Source of the DNA: Gemmatimonadales bacterium
GTDB taxonomy: Bacteria; Gemmatimonadota; Gemmatimonadetes; Palauibacterales; Palauibacteraceae
Direction: 5' to 3'
NCBI GenBank assembly: GCA_009841005.1
Contig: VXMR01000103.1
Coordinates: 1 to 59,826, forward strand
Length of the DNA stretch: 59,826 bases
The notes below the pieces were generated by a model that searched no databases, had not been told where the DNA came from, and worked only from the letters and a program-made list of their open reading frames with translations. The first letter of the stretch is position 1, and the number at the start of each line of letters is the position of its first letter. The translations under genes and the position numbers were made by a program. Below, piece by piece: positions 19,233 through 27,536 of this stretch.

Positions 19233-21380
19233 GTGGGCGGAAACTTGGTCGGAAACATCGATTTTGCGATCGGGCTCGGCGTGATCGGGCTCGTCTTCTC
19301 CTTCGCGCTCTTCATGTACGTGAAGGCGCAGCCCGTCGGAAACGATAAGATGGCCGAGCTGGCGGAGGCGATCCACTCGGGCGCGATGGCGTTCCTGCGG
19401 CGGGAATACACGGTGCTGCTGCCGTTCATCGTCGTCGTCGCGGCCCTCCTGTTCTGGCTCGTGGGCCCGCACACGGCGGTGGCCTACGCGCTGGGCGCGG
19501 CGTGCTCGATCCTGGCGGGCTTCTTCGGCATGAAGGCGGCGACGGCGGCCAACGTCCGGACCTCCGAGGCGGCGCGCGCGGACGGCCAGGCCAAGGCACT
19601 CCGGGTCGCCTTCTCCGGCGGGGCCGTAATGGGCATCGCCGTAGCGGCGCTCGGCCTGCTCGGGATCGGCGCCGTGATCATGATCTACGATCCCCAGGCG
19701 ACCGGCTTCCGCCCCTTCGGCGAGATCATCTCGGGCTTCGCGATGGGCGCCTCGTCGATCGCGCTCTTCGCGCGCGTGGGCGGCGGCATCTACACGAAGG
19801 CGGCCGACGTCGGCGCGGACCTGGTGGGCAAGGTCGAGGCGGGCATCCCGGAGGACGATCCCCGCAACCCGGCGACGATCGCGGACAACGTGGGCGACAA
19901 CGTGGGCGACGTGGCGGGGATGGGCGCGGACATTTTCGAGTCGTACGTCGGCTCCGTCATCGCCACGATCGTCATCGGCGTGACGAGCGCGATGATCCTC
20001 GACGGGGCCCGGCTCCAGGCCGTGGCGCTCCCGGTCCTCTACATCATGGCAGGCTTCCTCGCGAGCGCCGTCGGCGTCCTCGCCATCCGCGTCCTCGAGC
20101 GCATGAGTCCCGCGGCGGCCCTCCGCTGGGCGCCGATCATCGGGGCCGTGATCTTCTGGGTCGTGGCGTACGCGATCACGGTGAACCTCCAGATCTTCGA
20201 CGCCGCGGCGCAGGGCAAGTGGGTCTTCATCCACCCGAACGCCGGTCCCTTCTGGGCCATGCTCTTCGGCTCCCTCGTCGGGATCGCGATCGGCCTCGTG
20301 ACGGAGTACTACACGGCGGAGAAGCCGATCCGGCGCATCGCCTCGGCCTCCGAGACCGGCTCAGCGACGAACATCATCACGGGACTCGCGGTCGGGATGG
20401 AGTCCACCGCGATCCCCATGCTCCTGATCTCCGCCGCGATCTTCCTCGCCTTCAACTTCGCGGGACTGTACGGGATCGGGATCGCCGCCGTGGGGATGCT
20501 GGCCACGGTCGGCGTGACGATGTCCGTGGACGCGTACGGCCCGGTGGCGGACAACGCGGGCGGGATCTCGGAGATGGCGGAACTGGGGCCCGAGGTTCGC
20601 TCGGTGACCGACTCGCTCGACTCGCTCGGCAACACGACGGCGGCGATCGGGAAGGGCTTCGCGGTCGGCTCCGCCGCGCTCACGGCGCTGGCCCTGTTCT
20701 CCGCCTACGCGAACGCGGTGGGTCTGCGCGAGACCGGGATCAACCTCATCGATCCGCTCGTCGTGATGGGGCTCTTCATCGGCGGCGTGACGCCCTTCTT
20801 CATCGCCGCGCTCACGATGACGGCGGTGGGACGGGCGGCGGCCGGCATGGTGGCGGAGGTCCGTCGCCAGTTCCGCGAGATCCCGGGCATCATGGAGGGG
20901 ACGGCGAAGCCGGATTCGGCGCGCTGCGTGGACATCTCCACGAAGGCGGCGCTCCGCGAGATGATCGTGCCGGGCCTCGTGGCCATCATCGTCCCCATCA
21001 TGGTCGGCCGCTTTCTGGGCGTCGCGGCGCTCGGCGGCTCGCTGGCCGGCGCGACCGTGAGCGGCGTGCTGCTCGCGCTCTTCATGGCGAACTCCGGGGG
21101 CGCGTGGGACAACGCCAAGAAGTACATCGAGACCGGAGCCCACGGGGGGAAGGGTTCCGACCCGCACAAGGCGGCCGTGGTCGGCGACACGGTGGGCGAT
21201 CCCTTCAAGGACACGTCCGGGCCATCGATGAACATCGTCGTGAAGCTGATGAGCGTCGTCTCGCTCGTCCTCGCACCCTGGTTCGTGGACGTGCACGGGA
21301 TGGCCGCCGCCGCGCCGGAGGTCGTGGAGACCGCCCTCGCCGCCGTCGGCGGAGTACTGCGGACGCTCGGATTGTTCTAG
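19233..21380 (+). CDS. hppA: Membrane-bound ion-translocating pyrophosphatase
   Basis: Couples pyrophosphate hydrolysis to H+ (or Na+) export across the cytoplasmic membrane. 715 residues with about 16 membrane segments. The substrate motif [25 protein letters not shown] is intact (quoted parts: [18 protein letters not shown]). [11 protein letters not shown] has Ala where K+-independent enzymes have Lys, so this should be a K+-dependent type. Whether it moves H+ or Na+ was not settled. GTG 19233 follows AAGGGAG at 19217-19223. Confidence 0.95.
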   Translation: MGGNLVGNIDFAIGLGVIGLVFSFALFMYVKAQPVGNDKMAELAEAIHSGAMAFLRREYTVLLPFIVVVAALLFWLVGPHTAVAYALGAACSILAGFFGMKAATAANVRTSEAARADGQAKALRVAFSGGAVMGIAVAALGLLGIGAVIMIYDPQATGFRPFGEIISGFAMGASSIALFARVGGGIYTKAADVGADLVGKVEAGIPEDDPRNPATIADNVGDNVGDVAGMGADIFESYVGSVIATIVIGVTSAMILDGARLQAVALPVLYIMAGFLASAVGVLAIRVLERMSPAAALRWAPIIGAVIFWVVAYAITVNLQIFDAAAQGKWVFIHPNAGPFWAMLFGSLVGIAIGLVTEYYTAEKPIRRIASASETGSATNIITGLAVGMESTAIPMLLISAAIFLAFNFAGLYGIGIAAVGMLATVGVTMSVDAYGPVADNAGGISEMAELGPEVRSVTDSLDSLGNTTAAIGKGFAVGSAALTALALFSAYANAVGLRETGINLIDPLVVMGLFIGGVTPFFIAALTMTAVGRAAAGMVAEVRRQFREIPGIMEGTAKPDSARCVDISTKAALREMIVPGLVAIIVPIMVGRFLGVAALGGSLAGATVSGVLLALFMANSGGAWDNAKKYIETGAHGGKGSDPHKAAVVGDTVGDPFKDTSGPSMNIVVKLMSVVSLVLAPWFVDVHGMAAAAPEVVETALAAVGGVLRTLGLF

Positions 21381-21391
21381 CCGTTGGTACG

Positions 21392-21414
21392 GCCGCCGGA
21401 TGCGGGCCGGCGGC
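21392..21414 (+). terminator. Hairpin after hppA
   Basis: GCCGCCGG (21392-21399) and CCGGCGGC (21407-21414) pair perfectly over eight bases with a 7-base loop, 12 bases past the hppA stop. The following bases GCCTTGACA are not a T run, so termination would be weak or Rho-assisted. Confidence 0.45.
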
Positions 21415-21417
21415 GCC

Positions 21418-21542
21418 TTGACAGCGGCGCTACATTAGCTGCGCTGCCTCCACATACGGCTTCGCCGCCCCGCGGCGCGCCGACGAACACAGACTCCTGC
21501 TCCGACCGCGGGTCGGGGCCGACCAGACCGAGGGAGTTCTTC
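21418..21542 (+). promoter_or_regulatory. rpsF leader with promoter box and competing hairpins
   Basis: A perfect TTGACA is at 21418-21423; a -10 at normal spacing is not evident, though TACATT (21431-21436) is nearby. Near the end, GACC-GCG-GGTC (21504-21514) and GGTCGG-GG-CCGACC (21511-21524) overlap and exclude each other, a layout suited to ribosomal-protein feedback. GAGGGAG at 21530-21536 is the ribosome site for rpsF. Known bS6:bS18 leader motifs were not confirmed. Confidence 0.35.
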
Positions 21543-22268
21543 ATGCGCGATTACGAAATCGTGTACATCTTCCGTGTGAGCCTGACCTCCGAGGAGATCG
21601 AGGCGAAGCTCAAGCGGTACCAGGCCATCATCACGGCCGACGGTTCGGGCGAAGTCACCGCCTCCGTCCACTGGGGCAAGCGTCAACTCGCCTACCCCAT
21701 CCAGAAGCAGCCGAACGGCTACTACGTCGTGGCCCGGTTCACTTCGTCGCCCGATCCGCTCCAGGAGTTGGAGCGCGCGCTGAAGCTCGAGGACGACGTC
21801 CTCCGGTATCTGATCGTGATCCAGGAACATCCGTGGCCGCTTCCCGATCCGGCGCCGACCGCCCCCAAGCCGGAGGAAGACGGCGCAGAGGGAGCCGACG
21901 CGGAGGACGCGTCCGAAGCCGAGGAGACGGAGAAGGCGGACGGCGCCGAAGCGGACGGCGCTGACGACGCGGCGGACGGCGCTGACGACGCGGCGGACGA
22001 GGCTGACGACGCGGCGGACGAGGCTGACGACGCGGCCGACGCTGCGGACGAGGCCGAAGAAGCCGCCGACGCCGACGAAGCTCCCGACGAGACCGACGCT
22101 GAGGCTGAGGCTGAAGCCGCGGACGACGCCGACGACGCAACCGACGAGGCTCCCGCCGAGGCCGAAGCCGCAGCCGAGGCGCCGGCCGACGATGCGGATA
22201 CCGAGCAGGACGGTGCGGACGCGGACGCCGGGGAACCGGAAGAGTCCGCCGACGCGAAGGAGGAATAG
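21543..22268 (+). CDS. rpsF: Ribosomal protein bS6 with very long acidic tail
   Basis: Small-subunit protein that pairs with bS18. Residues 1-95 are the ordinary bS6 fold (MRDYEIVYIFRVSL, HWGKRQLAYPIQKQPNGYYV). The remaining about 140 residues are almost only Ala, Asp, Glu and Gly, giving 241 residues where 95-135 is usual. Inside the tail a 21-bp DNA unit encoding (G/E)ADDAAD repeats four times from 21957 to 22040. The tail keeps reading frame to its stop, and rpsR starts at the next base. Confidence 0.93.
   Translation: MRDYEIVYIFRVSLTSEEIEAKLKRYQAIITADGSGEVTASVHWGKRQLAYPIQKQPNGYYVVARFTSSPDPLQELERALKLEDDVLRYLIVIQEHPWPLPDPAPTAPKPEEDGAEGADAEDASEAEETEKADGAEADGADDAADGADDAADEADDAADEADDAADAADEAEEAADADEAPDETDAEAEAEAADDADDATDEAPAEAEAAAEAPADDADTEQDGADADAGEPEESADAKEE
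21957..22040 (+). repeat. Four 21-bp coding repeats in rpsF
   Basis: Units start at 21957, 21978, 21999 and 22020 and differ by only a few bases. Each encodes seven residues, GADDAAD or EADDAAD. This points to recent slippage or unequal exchange inside the acidic tail. Confidence 0.85.
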
Positions 22269-22487
22269 ATGGCCTTTCGAAAGGCGTGCCGGTGCTGTGA
22301 GACCCGGATCGTCGGCGTGGACTACAAGGATGAACGCGCGCTGGATCGCTATATCTCGGATCGCGGCAAGATCCTGCCGCGGCGAGCCACGGGGTCGTGC
22401 GCACGGCACCAGCGGGCGGTGACGGTGGCGATCAAGCGGGCGAGATATCTCGCGTTACTGCCGTACATCCGCGGCTACCACGACTAG
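22269..22487 (+). CDS. rpsR: Ribosomal protein bS18
   Basis: 72 residues, binds 16S rRNA with bS6. [22 protein letters not shown] and [13 protein letters not shown] are diagnostic. Four potential zinc ligands, CRCC near the N-terminus and CARH at about residues 44-47, suggest the Cys-rich (zinc-binding) form, an inference from ligand spacing. The ATG follows the rpsF stop with no gap. Confidence 0.95.
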   Translation: MAFRKACRCCETRIVGVDYKDERALDRYISDRGKILPRRATGSCARHQRAVTVAIKRARYLALLPYIRGYHD

Positions 22488-22499
22488 TACGACCCCGGC

Positions 22500-23435
22500 A
22501 TGGGGCCGCTGAGGGAACGCTGGAGCGGCCTCTGGCCGGCCGCGGGTCTCCTCCTGCTGGTCATGCTGCTGTCGCCGCTGAGTTCGTCGCCGCTCGGGCT
22601 CATGGCCATCGTCGGCGTGCCCACAGCCGTGGCGATTCTGACCTTCGAACCGCCCCAGTCCGGGTCGGCCGCCCTGGCGCTGCTCCTTCTGGCCGGGGCG
22701 GGGCTCGGGTTTCAGGAGGCAGGGCCGCCGTGGTTCATCGAACGTGGCTGGGCAGTGCTGCTGGCTGGCGGATTCGCCTTCGGCACGGCGCTGGGGCCGG
22801 ATCGGCCAGTGTTCGACCGGTCGCTGGCGGCGGTCGCGATCGCGGGAGCCACGGTGGCGGCTCTCGCCGTGCTGCGACCCGGACTGCCCGCGGATCTCGA
22901 CTGGCAGATCACGGCGCAGTTCAGCCGGGCGCTGGCCGTGGTTGATTTCAATGCATGGGGCGGTCGACCGGTGGAAGCGACGGTGCGCGGCATCGTGAGC
23001 GCGTGGGAGGCTGTTTACCCGGCCCTGCTCGCGCTCGCTTCGATCTCGGCCCTGGGGGTCGCCGCCTACATCCTCGGGCGAATCCGGGGAGAACGGAGAC
23101 CGCTTCCGCCGCTGCGGGAGTTCCGGTTCGGCGATCACCTGGTCTGGGTGCTCGTGCTGGGGCTCGCGCTCCTCGTCCTCCCCGCGGGGGCGTGGGCGGA
23201 GCGCACGGGCGGCAACATGGTGACGGTGATGGGCGGCCTCTATCTGCTCCGAGGTCTTGCGGTGCTCGTGTGGCTGGGGGCTTCCGTGCTAAGCTCGGGC
23301 TGGGCGATCGGCGCGTGGGTGCTCGCGGCGCTGGTCCTCTACCCGGTGACGGCGGGTGCGGCCCTCGTCATGGGAATCAGCGATACGTGGCTGGACCTGC
23401 GGTCGCGTCCGGGGATGAAGACGGACGGCGCGTGA
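22500..23435 (+). CDS. DUF2232-type membrane protein
   Basis: 311 residues, eight or so hydrophobic segments, no soluble domain. Proteins of this kind (YybS-like) are often encoded between rpsR and rplI, and that position is the main support. Function is unknown; relatives are thought to be membrane proteins possibly linked to transport or envelope. Start at ATG 22500, 12 bases past rpsR. Confidence 0.7.
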   Translation: MGPLRERWSGLWPAAGLLLLVMLLSPLSSSPLGLMAIVGVPTAVAILTFEPPQSGSAALALLLLAGAGLGFQEAGPPWFIERGWAVLLAGGFAFGTALGPDRPVFDRSLAAVAIAGATVAALAVLRPGLPADLDWQITAQFSRALAVVDFNAWGGRPVEATVRGIVSAWEAVYPALLALASISALGVAAYILGRIRGERRPLPPLREFRFGDHLVWVLVLGLALLVLPAGAWAERTGGNMVTVMGGLYLLRGLAVLVWLGASVLSSGWAIGAWVLAALVLYPVTAGAALVMGISDTWLDLRSRPGMKTDGA

Positions 23436-23454
23436 GATAAAACTGGAGGGACCG

Positions 23455-23904
23455 ATGGTGGAAGTGATTCTGAGAAAGGACGTCGCGGATCTCGGCCTCG
23501 CCGGCGAGATGGTGAACGTGCGGCCGGGGTATGCGCGCAACTACCTGATTCCGCAGGGGATCGCGCTCGTGGCGACGGAGGGGAACCGGAAGCGGTTCGA
23601 GGAGGAGCGGCGCCAGATCGAGCAGTCCGCCGAGCGGGAGCGCGAAGCGGCCCAGCAACTGGCGGGCGAACTGGAGGGCAGGGCGGTGAGTTTCGTCCGC
23701 AGGGCGAGCGAGGGCGGGCGCCTGTTCGGCTCCGTCACGGCCGCGGACATCGCGGACGAACTGGAGAAGGAGGGCGTCGCCGTGGACCGTCGCGCGATCC
23801 GGCTCGAAGATCCGATCAAGGACCTCGGCGAACACGAGGTCCCGGTGAGAGTCCACATGGACATCGAGCCGACGCTCAAGGTGTCCGTGGTCGCCGAGGA
23901 ATAG
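23455..23904 (+). CDS. rplI: Ribosomal protein bL9
   Basis: 149 residues, two globular domains on a long helix, bound to 23S rRNA. MVEVILRKDVADLGLAGEMVNVRPGYARNYLIP contains the family signature GYARNYLIP. The C-terminal domain has LFGSVTAADIADELEKEG. GGAGGG at 23444-23449 is the ribosome site. Confidence 0.97.
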   Translation: MVEVILRKDVADLGLAGEMVNVRPGYARNYLIPQGIALVATEGNRKRFEEERRQIEQSAEREREAAQQLAGELEGRAVSFVRRASEGGRLFGSVTAADIADELEKEGVAVDRRAIRLEDPIKDLGEHEVPVRVHMDIEPTLKVSVVAEE

Positions 23905-23917
23905 CGGGCCGCAACCG

Positions 23918-24313
23918 ATGACGCACGGTCCGCTCCCGCTGGAAGAAGTGTGGCGCCGGCTCTCTGAAAGGGGAGACCCTTCCCCGGAACTCCGCAGCGT
24001 GGCGGAGGCCGCGCTCGAGAGAAACGCGCGCCTCCCGACGATCCTCGATCTGCGGGGGCTGTCCGACGTCACCGACTTCTTCGTCATCGCGACGGGTGAC
24101 TCCGACACGCACGCCCGAGCGATCAGCGAGAACATCCTCGATCGAACGCGCGAGGACGGGTTCCGTCCCGTCGGCGTGGAAGGGCTGAACAAGGGTCGCT
24201 GGGTGCTGATGGACTACGTGGGTCTCATCGTACACGTCTTCCTGGGCGAGGTCAGGGAGTTCTATCGGCTCGAGCGGCTGTGGGGCGACGCCCCTCTCTT
24301 TGAACTGGAGTGA
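23918..24313 (+). CDS. rsfS: Ribosomal silencing factor RsfS
   Basis: Binds uL14 and blocks subunit joining in starvation. 131 residues. ILDLRGLSDVTDFFVIATGDSDTHARAI (key parts LSDVTDFFVIATG) and WVLMDYVGLIVHVF, EVREFYRLERLWGDAP are the family blocks. It has an N-terminal addition of about 20 residues. It ends the ribosomal-protein cluster. Confidence 0.93.
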   Translation: MTHGPLPLEEVWRRLSERGDPSPELRSVAEAALERNARLPTILDLRGLSDVTDFFVIATGDSDTHARAISENILDRTREDGFRPVGVEGLNKGRWVLMDYVGLIVHVFLGEVREFYRLERLWGDAPLFELE

Positions 24314-24366
24314 ACCGGGCTCGTGGCCGTTCCGTGACCGGAGGTACGGCGCTAGCTTGGAGGGCC

Positions 24367-25950
24367 ATGAATCGTTCTTCCTCTCGCTTCGTCGTGTGCG
24401 GGGCGAAGTTGCCGGCTGCGCTCCTTCTCGTGCTGGGTGTCGGGGGTGCGTCGGGCGCCTGCGGAAGCCCCCCGGAAGATCAGCCCGCCCCCCTCGAAGG
24501 CCCGACTCTCGTCTCCGGCACGTCGTTCGAGCGGTACGGACTTCTCGTCATTCCGCGCGGCGGCGGAGTCGCGGAGTTCCGTTCGATCGAGAGCCCGTCC
24601 ACCGTGCGCTGGACCGGACGCCTGTCGCTTGAAGGCGTCACGGCGGCCCATTCGCTCGGTTCGGCCGCCGTGCTGCGGCGGGGGAGGCAGCTTCGCCTCT
24701 ACACGACCTCGCCGGTGGAGGCCGAGACCCCGCTTCCCGACGTATCCGCCGAGGCGCGCTGGATCCCGTCTCCCGCCGGGGGCGCCTTCGTGTCCGGGGA
24801 CCGGATCCTCGCCGTCACCCTCACCGGCACCGCGGAGGTCACGGCCGACGGTGCCGTGCACTGGGCGGCCCCCGCCGCCGGAGATCGGGTCGTCGCCCTC
24901 GTCGAAGGGGCGAACGGAGCTGAACTCGCGGTATGGGAAGCCGGGGAATCGCGGCCCGCGACGACGCGGGAGGTCGGTACGAGAGGCCCCGTCGCGCTCG
25001 CGGGCTGGGGTCGGACGATCGTGACGGCGTCCGGGGATGGCCGGGGACTCACGGAGTGGTCGATACCCGGGCTCGAGCCGGCCGAAGGGGCGGAGATCGG
25101 CGGCGCGCCGTCGGCTCTGGCCATCTCCCCCTCGCAGCACCGCGTGTTCGCGGCGTCGGTCGACCGGCCGCGCTTCACGGTCATCGATCGCTACGACTGG
25201 CGCGAACTCGGGTCGTCGCGGCTGGAGGCGCCCCTCGAGGCGTTGCGGCCGGGCATGACGGGAGACCGGCTCGTCGCCTGGGATGGCTCGAACGCGTGGT
25301 CCGCGAGGGCGGGGGAAGCCGGTTTGGACGCAGTGCCGGGACAGTGGCGGGCGGACCTGCCGCTCGCGCTTCCGGGTGGAGCGGTCCTGGTGTCCGCGGA
25401 GAGCGGCCTCGGCCTCCTTCGCCCGGACGGCGGAGTCGCCGCCGTGGAGGGCCCCGCCGACGCCTGGTGGCTCCCGTTCCGCTGGGGGCGTCGCCTGCCC
25501 GTCGCGTCCGCCGCCGTCGTGCCGGAGGACACGCTGGAAGATGCCGAGGAGGCACTGGACGCACTTGCCGACAGTGTTCCGCCCGGCCGCCGCATCGGAC
25601 TGTTGACGGTGGGGAGAGTCGGGAGGACGACGGACGGGAGCCCGGCACTTCTCGATGATCTCGCGCCTGCTCCGCTGCCGGAGCTTCCCGGCGGCTTCTA
25701 CGCCGTCGCGCTCTCCTCGCGGCAGGCGGCGGCGCTCGGGCAGATGCGCGAACTCCTCGACGCCTCGGGCTACTCGACGCACGTACTGCGGCGGGTGGAT
25801 GAGGCGGGCGACATGTGGCATCGGCTCCTCGTCGGCCCGTACGAGACGCAGTCCGACGCGGAGGGCGCGGCACTCGAGTTGCGGCGGGAGAGAGGGATCG
25901 ACGCGTGGATTCACGAGGAGGGAGATGAGGCGATGAGGCGAGGCCCGTGA
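24367..25950 (+). CDS. Exported SPOR-domain protein with propeller-like repeats
   Basis: 527 residues from ATG 24367. Residues 1-35 are a signal sequence (hydrophobic LPAALLLVLGVGGASG then AC), possibly lipidated, though the lipobox SGAC is poor. The middle 400 residues hold repeated short beta segments with GRxLRLY- and GxxVAL-like strands, resembling a beta propeller. The last 80 residues (GGFYAVALSSRQ to IDAWIHEE) are a SPOR domain, which binds denuded septal peptidoglycan. The stop overlaps the next SPOR gene. A septum-linked envelope role is inferred. Confidence 0.65.
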   Translation: MNRSSSRFVVCGAKLPAALLLVLGVGGASGACGSPPEDQPAPLEGPTLVSGTSFERYGLLVIPRGGGVAEFRSIESPSTVRWTGRLSLEGVTAAHSLGSAAVLRRGRQLRLYTTSPVEAETPLPDVSAEARWIPSPAGGAFVSGDRILAVTLTGTAEVTADGAVHWAAPAAGDRVVALVEGANGAELAVWEAGESRPATTREVGTRGPVALAGWGRTIVTASGDGRGLTEWSIPGLEPAEGAEIGGAPSALAISPSQHRVFAASVDRPRFTVIDRYDWRELGSSRLEAPLEALRPGMTGDRLVAWDGSNAWSARAGEAGLDAVPGQWRADLPLALPGGAVLVSAESGLGLLRPDGGVAAVEGPADAWWLPFRWGRRLPVASAAVVPEDTLEDAEEALDALADSVPPGRRIGLLTVGRVGRTTDGSPALLDDLAPAPLPELPGGFYAVALSSRQAAALGQMRELLDASGYSTHVLRRVDEAGDMWHRLLVGPYETQSDAEGAALELRRERGIDAWIHEEGDEAMRRGP

Positions 25951-27530
25951 GCGCCGCCGCCGTCCCGTTCACGTGGGAACTGCCCGCGGATGCGCGGATC
26001 GTGGCGCTCGTCTTCGAGCATTCGGAGGCCGGGCGGAGCGCGACGGTCGTCGATACGATCGCGACCTCCATCGCCCGCCGCCGGGGGCGGACGCTCGTAC
26101 TGAATTCCGAATCCGCGCCGTCGCCCCTCGATGAGCTGGCCGGCGCGCCCGAACGGGCCGAGTCCCGCGGCATGGCGGAGTTCCTCGCGGGCCAGTCCCG
26201 GCTTGCCCGCGTGGCCGTGCGGCGCGCGGACTGCCCCTACGTATACCTGCCGGCGGGACAGGTGCCGGAAGGCGTCGTCGGTCTGCTGGAATCGCCCGCG
26301 CTCGCGCGCTTCGTTTCCCGCGTTAAGGAGGAGGACGGGACGCTCTTCATCGTCATGTCCGAACGCGGGCAGCCCTCCCCCGGCCTGATCGATCTCATCG
26401 ACGGGTACATCGCCGTGGGAAGCGTTCCCCTCGAGGACCACGGCATGCCGTGTTACGGCCACGTACCCTTCGAGTCGAGCGTGGCGCCCACACCAGCTCC
26501 GGGGTCCGAGCCGGCGCCCGCGGAAGACGCGGCCAAGCCCCGGCCGGAGCCCGCGCCCGCGCGGGAGTCCGTGAAAGACGTCGCCGAACCCCTGCCGGAG
26601 CCCGCGCCCACGGCGGCCGCCGAGGCCGATCCGGAGTCCGGGCCCGACCCGGCGCCGGTGGACTCTCCACCGACACCCGGGAAAGCCCGGCACCGCCGCC
26701 CGCGTGGGCCGCTCGTCGCGGCGCTGGCGATCGCGGCGTTGGCGGTCGGGAACTTGTGGGCGTACAGGAACGGGTGGTTCGACAACGCGATCTCCCGTGT
26801 CGGGTCGATGATCGCGGCCCGGAATGAGGCTCCGGCGGCGGCTCCGGCGGAGGTTCCGGCGGCGGAGACGACGCCCGTGGAGGACGGCCCGGCCGCCGAA
26901 GACCCGGGCACGCCGACGGACCTGCCGGAGGGCGCCGCGCTGACGGCTCCGCCGGAGATCGCGGCGCCGGCCTCCATTCCGCCGCCGCCGGACGAGTCTG
27001 CGGTCGCAGCCGCCTTCCAGTCGGCCGCCGAACGGCCCTACTCCGTCCTCCTCGGGAGCTTCAGCGATCCGGCCGAGGCGGCGGAGCGCGTGGCGGAAAT
27101 CCGGACACTTCACGGAGGCGTGCTGTACTTCATGGCCCCCACCACGATCCGGGAGGTCCGGTATCAGCGGATTCTCGCCGGGGCCGTCGCGAGCGAGGCG
27201 GAGGCTTCCGCCCTCATGGACGAACTCGCGGCGGTGGGCGTGGCCCAGGAGGCGAGTGCATGGCTCCTCCGCCCCGTGCGACTCGCGTACGATCTCGGCG
27301 TGTTCACGGATCGCGCGGGGATGGAGGCGCGGATTGCCCAACTCGCGTCGGTCGGCATCCCCGCGTACAGCCTGGAGACGGCACTCGACGGCATGCCGGT
27401 CTTCAGGGTGTACGGCGGCGCGTACGAGAACGAGGCGGCGGCCACCCCCATGAGCGATGCACTCGACGCCGCCGGCGAAAGCGCGCCACTCATCGTGAGA
27501 CGCGGCGCCGCCACTCCTTCAACCCCCTGA
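25947..27530 (+). CDS. Membrane SPOR protein with degenerate BY-kinase/MinD-like domain
   Basis: 527 residues from GTG 25947. Residues 15-175 resemble the P-loop domain of CpsD/CapB tyrosine kinases (order: strand, loop, helix, RTLVLNSE, GMAEFLAG, YVYLPAGQVPEG, LLESPALARF), but the P-loop reads EAGRSAT and the Walker A' and B aspartates are gone, so catalysis is unlikely. A Pro/Ala/Glu linker leads to a membrane helix at 254-272. Outside are a second low-complexity linker and two SPOR-like units, about 364-438 and 446-500. smc begins six bases later. Confidence 0.6.
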   Translation: MSAAAVPFTWELPADARIVALVFEHSEAGRSATVVDTIATSIARRRGRTLVLNSESAPSPLDELAGAPERAESRGMAEFLAGQSRLARVAVRRADCPYVYLPAGQVPEGVVGLLESPALARFVSRVKEEDGTLFIVMSERGQPSPGLIDLIDGYIAVGSVPLEDHGMPCYGHVPFESSVAPTPAPGSEPAPAEDAAKPRPEPAPARESVKDVAEPLPEPAPTAAAEADPESGPDPAPVDSPPTPGKARHRRPRGPLVAALAIAALAVGNLWAYRNGWFDNAISRVGSMIAARNEAPAAAPAEVPAAETTPVEDGPAAEDPGTPTDLPEGAALTAPPEIAAPASIPPPPDESAVAAAFQSAAERPYSVLLGSFSDPAEAAERVAEIRTLHGGVLYFMAPTTIREVRYQRILAGAVASEAEASALMDELAAVGVAQEASAWLLRPVRLAYDLGVFTDRAGMEARIAQLASVGIPAYSLETALDGMPVFRVYGGAYENEAAATPMSDALDAAGESAPLIVRRGAATPSTP

Positions 27531-27536
27531 GCGCGC

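Noticed and set aside
19233-21380. Proton pump unusual in lacking the Lys of the K+ site
   Set aside because: [10 protein letters not shown] is the normal K+-dependent form, so it is an ordinary variant.
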